Part shown: positions 36,001-48,000 of the stretch, piece after piece
How positions within the stretch are numbered: position 1 is the first letter of the stretch
How the letters are laid out: each line of letters opens with the position of its first letter
NCBI GenBank assembly: GCA_902728285.1
Contig: CACVBU010000732.1
Location: 622,720 to 686,719 of the forward strand
Reading direction: 5' to 3'
Length of the DNA: 64,000 bases
From: Clytia hemisphaerica
Taxonomy: Eukaryota > Cnidaria > Hydrozoa > Leptothecata > Clytiidae
Program-made: the position numbers and the translations under genes
The notes under the pieces: model-generated
The model's database searches: none
Told to the model about the DNA's origin: nothing
What the model saw: only the letters and a program-made list of their open reading frames with translations

Positions 36001-39000
36001 TTTTTGTCTTTAAGAATTTTCTGTGGCAGTTCTTTTCATTCTTTCCATTAAGTTGTATAGAAATTGATAAAGATTAAAGTATTCTTTTTCAACTCCGGTT
36101 AAGTTTCTTAAAATAAGTGTTGTTCATTTTTTGTAATTGTGCGTAAATCCGATCAATCGCGATAGTCGGATTCAATTTCCCGATCTTTCCGGTTTGAGTT
36201 CCCGATTTGGTTTGCGATTGTGCTCGCACTTACTAGGATATACTCTTTTAAATTTCATGTTAGATATATTTAGATATATTAAGAAAGGCTGACAACGATA
36301 AAGATGTTTGCATAATGGTTCGCTATTCAAAAATGACAATTACCGGAGTTTGCAGCCGTCATTAAGGCTGAGCATTAAAAAGCTCATTAGTATTATTGGG
36401 GAAAACATCCTTCATCGGAAAATCTTGGAGGCCAAAATTTATGATCAAGGTTTAGACAGAAATCAAGAAATGAGTTTTGGCACAAAATGAGGCTTATTTT
36501 CTTTGAATATTACTGATTTTTTCCTTTTTTCCTGAGCTAATATTGGCCACAAAGGTTGACCACGAAGAGAAAATTTTTGAAAAATAACTTTATCAAAACC
36601 CATTCCTTGAGTTTCCGACAATTAAGTAATCGACAATTTGAAAAAATTTCCCTGATTTTCCTGGTTTTCCTTAAAATTTTCCTAAAAAGTTTCTTTTTCC
36701 AGGGTTTTCAAGGGTCTGTCTGAACCCCACGTGGTTCCCAAAGGAAGCGTGTCCAGGGTTAAAGTTAACTAGTCAGCCATTTTGTTTTCAATTCTGGTCG
36801 TAAACAGCCCAATTCGGACGTTCGGAAATCCAAGGTAAAATAGAAAACAACATGGCAGACTTCAAGAATTGGATACAGTTCAGCAGGAAATCGGTAAGCA
36901 AGCAACCTACCTAACTAGTGTGTAAAAAATATCATATCTGTGCTGACCCCTGATAATTCAATGGCGCCAAACTAAGAGCACTTGCCGTTTGAAGTTAACT
37001 TAGAAAAGATGATGTCAATACCTTCCTTGCATCCAGCTGCATTCACTTTGTCCAAGAAATCTCCACTGATCAAGTCATCAAAAGATGCAGCTGTAAACAT
37101 ATTTTCTTTTCCTCCAGCTATATGAACAAGTTCCGTTGTGTTGATACCTTGTCCAATTCCTATGGATATCACTCTAATGCCCTTGTCACGAAGTTCTTTA
37201 GCGACGATTCCAGGATGTTCTGCTCCTACATCTTGTGTCTGTGATCCGTCTGTCAGCACAATCAGAACTTTGTTGACACCAGGTCGGCCTCCGTTGGGGA
37301 TGCTGAACATGTCCTTCTGTGTCATACGCAATGCTTTGTCTATCCTTGTTGTTGAGCCCATCAGCTTGATGTTGTCGACAGCCTCGTTGAAAGTGTCCAA
37401 ACTGGTGTGGTCGTTCAATTTGATGCTGTGCTCGGTGTAGTAACTGAACGTTACAACTCCTGCCCTGGCACCATCATCACTGACACCGAAAGTAGCGGCC
37501 AAAGCCTTCAAGAAGTCTTTTTCCTTGTCGTAGTCATTTCTCAAACTGCCAGAAGAGTCGAGTACGAAACCGACGTCCACTTTGGCTTTGCATGTTGGTT
37601 CTGGGGCCAGTTTGGCTGAAAGGAAAGAAAAGAATTTCAATAATGAAACACGTCGCCAGATCCATGATACTCGACGCGATTTCACTCATTTTCATTCTAC
37701 GCCAATTCCCAGGGTTGGTCAGTAGTAACTAAAATCATCAGCAATCATGCCTAAGCTTAGACAAGCATTCTAATCAAAACACGTACCTGCTTTGCATCCG
37801 GCGTCGTTGACCTTGTCCAAGAATTCACCACTGACTAGCTCGTCGAAAGACGATGCAGAGAAAACGTTCGACTGGTCTCCAGCGATGCGAGCCAATTCTG
37901 TAGGGTTGACACCTTTTCCGATACCGATAGATATCACTCTGATGCCCTTGTCCCGAAGTTCTTTTGCCACATCGGATGGGTCTTCGGCACCAGCGTCTTT
38001 CGTTTGTGAGCCGTCTGTCAGTACAATCAGAACTTTGTTGACACTTGGTCGGGCTCCATTCGCGATTGTAAACATGTCATTTTGCACCATGCGCAGAGCC
38101 TTGTCAATCCTTGTTGTTGAACCCATCAGTGCAATCTTGTCGACGGCATCGTTGAAAGTGCTGACCTTGGTATGGTCATTCAGTTTGATACTGTGCTCGG
38201 TGTAGTAACTGAACGTTACAACTCCTGCCCTGGCACCATCATCACTGACTCCGAAAGTGGCGGCCAAAGCCTTCAAGAAGTCTTTTTCCTTGTCGTAGTC
38301 GTTTTTGAGGCTTCCAGACGAGTCAAGTACAAAACCGACGTCTACTTTGGCTTTACAGGTTGGTTCTGGTTCACGTTGAGCTAAATAAGGACGAAAGAAA
38401 CAAAGGAATTAAGACCCTGTCACCCTGACCCTCTTTCAAGACATAACAAAGTCTTCAGCTGACACAAAAAAGGGAAGGAAGGCACACACAGCTCTTGAAG
38501 ATGTCATGATCGAGTCTCAACTAGCAAGTCTCAGACTTAGAACCTGTCACTCCCAAAAGCCTAGCAAAGCAATAAATCACAGAAGACACCCACCTTCCTT
38601 GCATCCGGCCGCGTTGACCGTGTCCAAGAAATCGCGACTGACGAGCTGGTCGAATGAATCTGCAGAGAAAACATTGTCTTTGCCACCAGCGATGTGAGCC
38701 AATTCTGTAGCGTTGACGCCTTTGCCAATACCCACAGTAAGCACTCTAATGCCCATGTCACGAAGTTCTTGTGCCACATCTCCTGGATCTTCGGCGCCAG
38801 CATCTTGTGTCTGTGAGCCGTCTGTCAGCACAATCAGAACTTTGTTGACACCAGGTCGGCCTCCGTTGGGGATGCTGAACATGTCCTTCTGTGTCATACG
38901 CAATGCTTTGTCTATCCTTGTTGTTGAGCCCATCAGCTTGATGTTGTCGACAGCCTCGTTGAAAGTGTCCAAACTGGTGTGGTCGTTCAATTTGATGCTG

Positions 39001-42000
39001 TGCTCGGTGTAGTAACTGAACGTTACAACTCCTGCCCTGGCACCATCATCACTGACACCGAAAGTAGCGGCCAAAGCCTTCAAGAAGTCTTTTTCCTTGT
39101 CGTAGTCATTTCTCAAACTGCCAGAAGAGTCGAGTACGAAACCGACGTCCACTTTGGCTTTGCATGTTGGTTCTGGGGCCAGTTTGGCTGAAAGGAAAGA
39201 AAAGAATTTCAATAATGAAACACGTCGCCAGATCCATGATACTCGACGCGATTTCACTCATTTTCATTCTACGCCAATTCCCAGGGTTGGTCAGTAGTAA
39301 CTAAAATCATCAGCAATCATGCCTAAGCTTAGACGAGCATTCTAATCAAAACACGTACCTGCTTTGCATCCGGCGTCGTTGACCTTGTCCAAGAATTCAC
39401 CACTGACTAGCTCGTCGAAAGACGATGCAGAGAAAACGTTCGACTGGTCTCCAGCGATGCGAGCCAATTCTGTAGGGTTGACACCTTTTCCGATACCGAT
39501 AGATATCACTCTGATGCCCTTGTCCCGAAGTTCTTTTGCCACATCGGATGGGTCTTCGGCACCAGCGTCTTTCGTTTGTGAGCCGTCTGTCAGTACAATC
39601 AGAACTTTGTTGACACCTGGTCGGGCTCCATTCGCGATTGTAAACATGTCATTTTGCACCATGCGCAGAGCCTTGTCAATCCTTGTTGTTGAACCCATCA
39701 GTGCAATCTTGTCGACGGCATCGTTGAAAGTGCTGACCTTGGTATGGTCATTCAGTTTGATACTGTGCTCGGTGTAGTAACTGAACGTTACAACTCCTGC
39801 CCTGGCACCATCATCACTGACTCCGAAAGTGGCGGCCAAAGCCTTCAAGAAGTCTTTTTCCTTGTCGTAGTCGTTTTTGAGGCTTCCAGACGAGTCAAGT
39901 ACAAAACCGACGTCTACTTTGGCTTTACAGGTTGGTTCTGGTTCACGTTGAGCTAAATAAGGACGAAAGAAACAAAGGAATTAAGACCCTGTCACCCTGA
40001 CCCTCTTTCAAGACATAACAAAGTCTTCAGCTGACACAAAAAAGGGAAGGAAGGCACACACAGCTCTTGAAGATGTCATGATCGAGTCTCAACTAGCAAG
40101 TCTCAGACTTAGAACCTGTCACTCCCAAAAGCCTAGCAAAGCAATAAATCACAGAAGACACCCACCTTCCTTGCATCCGGCCGCGTTGACCGTGTCCAAG
40201 AAATCGCGACTGACGAGCTGGTCGAATGAATCTGCAGAGAAAACATTGTCTTTGCCACCAGCGATGTGAGCCAATTCTGTAGCGTTGACGCCTTTGCCAA
40301 TACCCACAGTAAGCACTCTAATGCCCATGTCACGAAGTTCTTGTGCCACATCTCCTGGATCTTCGGCGCCAGCATCTTGTGTCTGTGAGCCGTCTGTCAG
40401 CACAATCAGAACTTTGTTGACACCAGGTCGGCCTCCGTTGGGGATGCTGAACATGTCCTTCTGTGTCATACGCAATGCTTTGTCTATCCTTGTTGTTGAG
40501 CCCATCAGCTTGATGTTGTCGACAGCCTCGTTGAAAGTGTCCAAACTGGTGTGGTCGTTCAATTTGATGCTGTGCTCGGTGTAGTAACTGAACGTTACAA
40601 CTCCTGCCCTGGCACCATCATCACTGACACCGAAAGTAGCGGCCAAAGCCTTCAAGAAGTCTTTTTCCTTGTCGTAGTCATTTCTCAAACTGCCAGAAGA
40701 GTCGAGTACGAAACCGACGTCCACTTTGGCTTTGCATGTTGGTTCTGGGGCCAGTTTGGCTGAAAGGAAAGAAAAGAATTTCAATAATGAAACACGTCGC
40801 CAGATCCATGATACTCGACGCGATTTCACTCATTTTCATTCTACGCCAATTCCCAGGGTTGGTCAGTAGTAACTAAAATCATCAGCAATCATGCCTAAGC
40901 TTAGACGAGCATTCTAATCAAAACACGTACCTGCTTTGCATCCGGCGTCGTTGACCTTGTCCAAGAATTCACCACTGACTAGCTCGTCGAAAGACGATGC
41001 AGAGAAAACGTTCGACTGGTCTCCAGCGATGCGAGCCAATTCTGTAGGGTTGACACCTTTTCCGATACCGATAGATATCACTCTGATGCCCTTGTCCCGA
41101 AGTTCTTTTGCCACATCGGATGGGTCTTCGGCACCAGCGTCTTTCGTTTGTGAGCCGTCTGTCAGTACAATCAGAACTTTGTTGACACCTGGTCGGGCTC
41201 CATTCGCGATTGTAAACATGTCATTTTGCACCATGCGCAGAGCCTTGTCAATCCTTGTTGTTGAACCCATCAGTGCAATCTTGTCGACGGCATCGTTGAA
41301 AGTGCTGACCTTGGTATGGTCATTCAGTTTGATACTGTGCTCGGTGTAGTAACTGAACGTTACAACTCCTGCCCTGGCACCATCATCACTGACTCCGAAA
41401 GTGGCGGCCAAAGCCTTCAAGAAGTCTTTTTCCTTGTCGTAGTCGTTTTTGAGGCTTCCAGACGAGTCAAGTACAAAACCGACGTCTACTTTGGCTTTAC
41501 AGGTTGGTTCTGGTTCACGTTGAGCTAAATAAGGACGAAAGAAACAAAGGAATTAAGACCCTGTCACCCTGACCCTCTTTCAAGACATAACAAAGTCTTC
41601 AGCTGACACAAAAAAGGGAAGGAAGGCACACACAGCTCTTGAAGATGTCATGATCGAGTCTCAACTAGCAAGTCTCAGACTTAGAACCTGTCACTCCCAA
41701 AAGCCTAGCAAAGCAATAAATCACAGAAGACACCCACCTTCCTTGCATCCGGCCGCGTTGACCGTGTCCAAGAAATCGCGACTGACGAGCTGGTCGAATG
41801 AATCTGCAGAGAAAACATTGTCTTTGCCACCAGCGATGTGAGCCAATTCTGTAGCGTTGACGCCTTTGCCAATACCCACAGTAAGCACTCTAATGCCCAT
41901 GTCACGAAGTTCTTGTGCCACATCTCCTGGATCTTCGGCGCCAGCATCTTGTGTCTGTGAGCCGTCTGTCAGCACAATCAGAACTTTGTTGACACCAGGT

Positions 42001-45000
42001 CGGCCTCCGTTGGGGATGCTGAACATGTCCTTCTGTGTCATACGCAATGCTTTGTCTATCCTTGTTGTTGAGCCCATCAGCTTGATGTTGTCGACAGCCT
42101 CGTTGAAAGTGTCCAAACTGGTGTGGTCGTTCAATTTGATGCTGTGCTCGGTGTAGTAACTGAACGTTACAACTCCTGCCCTGGCACCATCATCACTGAC
42201 ACCGAAAGTAGCGGCCAAAGCCTTCAAGAAGTCTTTTTCCTTGTCGTAGTCATTTCTCAAACTGCCAGAAGAGTCGAGTACGAAACCGACGTCCACTTTG
42301 GCTTTGCATGTTGGTTCTGGGGCCAGTTTGGCTGAAAGGAAAGAAAAGAATTTCAATAATGAAACACGTCGCCAGATCCATGATACTCGACGCGATTTCA
42401 CTCATTTTCATTCTACGCCAATTCCCAGGGTTGGTCAGTAGTAACTAAAATCATCAGCAATCATGCCTAAGCTTAGACAAGCATTCTAATCAAAACACGT
42501 ACCTGCTTTGCATCCGGCGTCGTTGACCTTGTCCAAGAATTCACCACTGACTAGCTCGTCGAAAGACGATGCAGAGAAAACGTTCGACTGGTCTCCAGCG
42601 ATGCGAGCCAATTCTGTAGGGTTGACACCTTTTCCGATACCGATAGATATCACTCTGATGCCCTTGTCCCGAAGTTCTTTTGCCACATCGGATGGGTCTT
42701 CGGCACCAGCGTCTTTCGTTTGTGAGCCGTCTGTCAGTACAATCAGAACTTTGTTGACACCTGGTCGGGCTCCATTCGCGATTGTAAACATGTCATTTTG
42801 CACCATGCGCAGAGCCTTGTCAATCCTTGTTGTTGAACCCATCAGTGCAATCTTGTCGACGGCATCGTTGAAAGTGCTGACCTTGGTATGGTCATTCAGT
42901 TTGATACTGTGCTCGGTGTAGTAACTGAACGTTACAACTCCTGCCCTGGCACCATCATCACTGACTCCGAAAGTGGCGGCCAAAGCCTTCAAGAAGTCTT
43001 TTTCCTTGTCGTAGTCGTTTTTGAGGCTTCCAGACGAGTCAAGTACAAAACCGACGTCTACTTTGGCTTTACAGGTTGGTTCTGGTTCACGTTGAGCTAA
43101 ATAAGGACGAAAGAAACAAAGGAATTAAGACCCTGTCACCCTGACCCTCTTTCAAGACATAACAAAGTCTTCAGCTGACACAAAAAAGGAAGGAAGGCAC
43201 ACACAGCTCTTGAAGATGTCATGATCGAGTCTCAACTAGCAAGTCTCAGACTTAGAACCTGTCACTCCCAAAAGCCTAGCAAAGCAATAAATCACAGAAG
43301 ACACCCACCTTCCTTGCATCCGGCCGCGTTGACCGTGTCCAAGAAATCGCGACTGACGAGCTGGTCGAATGAATCTGCAGAGAAAACATTGTCTTTGCCA
43401 CCAGCGATGTGAGCCAATTCTGTAGCGTTGACGCCTTTGCCAATACCCACAGTAAGCACTCTAATGCCCATGTCACGAAGTTCTTGTGCCACATCTCCTG
43501 GATCTTCGGCGCCAGCATCTTGTGTCTGTGAGCCGTCTGTCAGCACAATCAGAACTTTGTTGACACCAGGTCGGCCTCCGTTGGGGATGCTGAACATGTC
43601 CTTCTGTGTCATACGCAATGCTTTGTCTATCCTTGTTGTTGAGCCCATCAGCTTGATGTTGTCGACAGCCTCGTTGAAAGTGTCCAAACTGGTGTGGTCG
43701 TTCAATTTGATGCTGTGCTCGGTGTAGTAACTGAACGTTACAACTCCTGCCCTGGCACCATCATCACTGACACCGAAAGTAGCGGCCAAAGCCTTCAAGA
43801 AGTCTTTTTCCTTGTCGTAGTCATTTCTCAAACTGCCAGAAGAGTCGAGTACGAAACCGACGTCCACTTTGGCTTTGCATGTTGGTTCTGGGGCCAGTTT
43901 GGCTGAAAGGAAAGAAAAGAATTTCAATAATGAAACACGTCGCCAGATCCATGATACTCGACGCGATTTCACTCATTTTCATTCTACGCCAATTCCCAGG
44001 GTTGGTCAGTAGTAACTAAAATCATCAGCAATCATGCCTAAGCTTAGACGAGCATTCTAATCAAAACACGTACCTGCTTTGCATCCGGCGTCGTTGACCT
44101 TGTCCAAGAATTCACCACTGACTAGCTCGTCGAAAGACGATGCAGAGAAAACGTTCGACTGGTCTCCAGCGATGCGAGCCAATTCTGTAGGGTTGACACC
44201 TTTTCCGATACCGATAGATATCACTCTGATGCCCTTGTCCCGAAGTTCTTTTGCCACATCGGATGGGTCTTCGGCACCAGCGTCTTTCGTTTGTGAGCCG
44301 TCTGTCAGTACAATCAGAACTTTGTTGACACCTGGTCGGGCTCCATTCGCGATTGTAAACATGTCATTTTGCACCATGCGCAGAGCCTTGTCAATCCTTG
44401 TTGTTGAACCCATCAGTGCAATCTTGTCGACGGCATCGTTGAAAGTGCTGACCTTGGTATGGTCATTCAGTTTGATACTGTGCTCGGTGTAGTAACTGAA
44501 CGTTACAACTCCTGCCCTGGCACCATCATCACTGACTCCGAAAGTGGCGGCCAAAGCCTTCAAGAAGTCTTTTTCCTTGTCGTAGTCGTTTTTGAGGCTT
44601 CCAGACGAGTCAAGTACAAAACCGACGTCTACTTTGGCTTTACAGGTTGGTTCTGGTTCACGTTGAGCTAAATAAGGACGAAAGAAACAAAGGAATTAAG
44701 ACCCTGTCACCCTGACCCTCTTTCAAGACATAACAAAGTCTTCAGCTGACACAAAAAAGGGAAGGAAGGCACACACAGCTCTTGAAGATGTCATGATCGA
44801 GTCTCAACTAGCAAGTCTCAGACTTAGAACCTGTCACTCCCAAAAGCCTAGCAAAGCAATAAATCACAGAAGACACCCACCTTCCTTGCATCCGGCCGCG
44901 TTGACCGTGTCCAAGAAATCGCGACTGACGAGCTGGTCGAATGAATCTGCAGAGAAAACATTGTCTTTGCCACCAGCGATGTGAGCCAATTCTGTAGCGT

Positions 45001-48000
45001 TGACGCCTTTGCCAATACCCACAGTAAGCACTCTAATGCCCATGTCACGAAGTTCTTGTGCCACATCTCCTGGATCTTCGGCGCCAGCATCTTGTGTCTG
45101 TGAGCCGTCTGTCAGCACAATCAGAACTTGTTGACACCAGGTCGGCCTCCGTTGGGGATGCTGAACATGTCCTTCTGTGTCATACGCAATGCTTTGTCTA
45201 TCCTTGTTGTTGAGCCCATCAGCTTGATGTTGTCGACAGCCTCGTTGAAAGTGTCCAAACTGGTGTGGTCGTTCAATTTGATGCTGTGCTCGGTGTAGTA
45301 ACTGAACGTTACAACTCCTGCCCTGGCACCATCATCACTGACACCGAAAGTAGCGGCCAAAGCCTTCAAGAAGTCTTTTTCCTTGTCGTAGTCATTTCTC
45401 AAACTGCCAGAAGAGTCGAGTACGAAACCGACGTCCACTTTGGCTTTGCATGTTGGTTCTGGCGGAAGTACTTCTTTGGCTAAAAAAGGAGATATTCCAG
45501 TTACAATCAAAATGGGCTATATTCCAGAAAAAGATTTTACTCACTGTGTTGAGGAGGTCGTTTTTGGAAAAGGTGGCCACCCTGGATTTCAACTTTATTT
45601 TAACTGTACTCCCTGGATTTTTACACTCGAAAAACCAGACTTTTTATTTTCCCAGGGTTGCCACGGGTAGGAAACTTTCAAAATTCCAGACTTTTGCCCA
45701 AAAACCTCAATTTTTTCCAGATATTTTTGCTTATAATCGCCAAATTTTTCCAGACTTTAGGTAAAAAACACCAATATTTTCCAGACTTTTTTATAAGTGA
45801 CAAAGTATATACAAGTAAAAAAACGTGCAAAAACCAAAATTCTAACGTTGTCTTTAACAAAGATAATAAAGTTAACAGTACAGGTTATTCCCAGTATGTA
45901 TGTTTCTCTATTTCCAGACTTTTTCCAGACAGGTATGCTATTTCCAGACTTTTTCCAGACTTTCCAGACATTTCCAGACTTTTGCTAAATTCCAGACATT
46001 TTCGGCAGACGTGGCAACCCTGATTTCCAGACCACCCTGGACGTCACACCTCCTCAACATACAAGTACAGGCTATTCCTGGTATAGAGCAATGTGATAAA
46101 AGTGTCGAGAGGATGACAAACACTTAGCTCTTTCAATTTCAGCAAAACATTCCCTTATTATGTGCAGGGCGCAAATTATTCGAAACAATGGGAATTGAAT
46201 CAGAGGCCAGGTAAAATACCTTTTTCACATCCAGCTTTAGTGACACTTTCCAAGAACGGTTTTCCAATCAACACATCAAAACTTTCAGCTTGATACATGT
46301 TCTTCTTTCCACCAGCGATGCGAGCAAGTTCTGTACTGTTGACTCCAGGACCAATTCCCACAGTCATCATATTGATTCCTTGTTTTCGGATTTCACCAGC
46401 TATGTCTGCTGGATCTTCAGCTCCTACATCTTGTGTTTGTGAACCGTCCGTTAGAAGGATAAGGACTTTGTTTACACCAAAGCGACCGCCGTTTTTGATG
46501 GCAAACATATCACTTTGTGCTTGTCTCAAAGCTTTGTCAATCCTTGTGGTTGATCCCATTAGAGGTATGTCATCAACAGCTTTACTTAAATCATTGATAT
46601 CATTATATTGATTCATTTTGATGCTCAATTCTGTGTAGTAACTAAATGTAATGACACCAACTTGAGCTGATTTTCCAACATCAAATTGAGCAGCCATGGC
46701 TTTGAGGAAATCCTTTTCTTTCGTGTACTCATTTCGTAAGCTGCCAGATGAATCCAGAATAAAACCAACATCAACTTCTTGTTGGCAAAGTGCTTCGACC
46801 TTCTTTTTGGCTGAAAAAAGAAGATAAAATATCTAAACTGTCAATGGTACAAATCCTTGTTGTAGTTGAATATTAGAAATGATTCAAAGATGAACTAAAA
46901 CTCTTTTTTCGATGTTCTCTTTCGATGAAAGAAATCATTAATGTTGTTTTTCCGAATTTCAGAATCCTTCTCCCATTTGAGAGCTGAACCAAATAAACAA
47001 AATACATACCAAGGTCAGACACTGAATTCATTATATTGGTTGAAAAATCAAGCGACCCAAGATCGGCGTAATCGTTCATGTAAAACACCTGATCACCAAG
47101 AGCATCTAAGGAGTTGGCTTTGATGGCATCTCCAACAGCTACAACGATGACATGAATATTCTGATTCTTGATTTTCTTGGCAATCGCAAAAGGATCAACA
47201 CCAGAAGCAGATGAAACACCGTCGGTGACGATGACCAAGACTTGCTTCACTCCAGCTCGCCCTCCACTCTTCACTGAAAACATATTATCGTTTGCTTCAG
47301 CAAGTGCTTTGTCTATCCTTGAAGTTGAGCCAGAGAAAGCAGCATTATCAATTGCACTTTCAAAACTCTTTTGTCCATGAAAGTCAGCAAATTTGGAAAT
47401 CATATTGATATAGTTGGAATATGTCATGACGGAGGTTCTCGTCTTATACTGGTCCAGATTGAATCGACTTCCGATTCTTTTTATAAAGTCTTTCTCAAGG
47501 TCGTAGTAATCTTTGAAACTGGCAGATGAATCAATTATGAAACCAAGATCAATAACAGCGTCTTGTTTGATGTTCTCTGGAAAAGAGATAAAAACAGTTT
47601 CAGAACTTTCTACGAATTGAAGGTTCTATATTGCTCTTTCCCTTAGATGTGCATTTTCAATGAAGAATATTAGACGATTCAAGGGAGAAACTTGGTAACC
47701 GTTTCAAAACGAGTCAGAGTTTATGTATGATATCTTACTTTGCTATGTAGGCAATATAAATCTTAAATCTAAGGTTTTATGTTTTAATACTTGCTTTTTT
47801 ATAGAAATAGAATGTTGTGACATTACAGTTAGTATACGACGAATAAATTACCTGCGGATGATGAAATTTGTTTACTGATGACGTCAGCAAAAGCGTTATT
47901 CAAGCCACTTTGTCCTGGTAGCAAATGCACGTTCTTCTGCTCACGCGGTATGGAAAACAAGAAGGAAGGATCATAATTGTTCGTTCCAACAGCAACAATG

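Noticed and set aside
37240..45461. CRISPR-like array
   Set aside because: The 1,572-bp units are coding exons plus introns in a eukaryotic gene; no short repeat/spacer structure exists anywhere in the window.
37138..45483. Many plus-strand open frames of 70-137 codons repeated along the vWA array
   Set aside because: They are exact antisense shadows of the minus-strand A and B exons; they recur only because the exons do, and they lack independent borders or homology.
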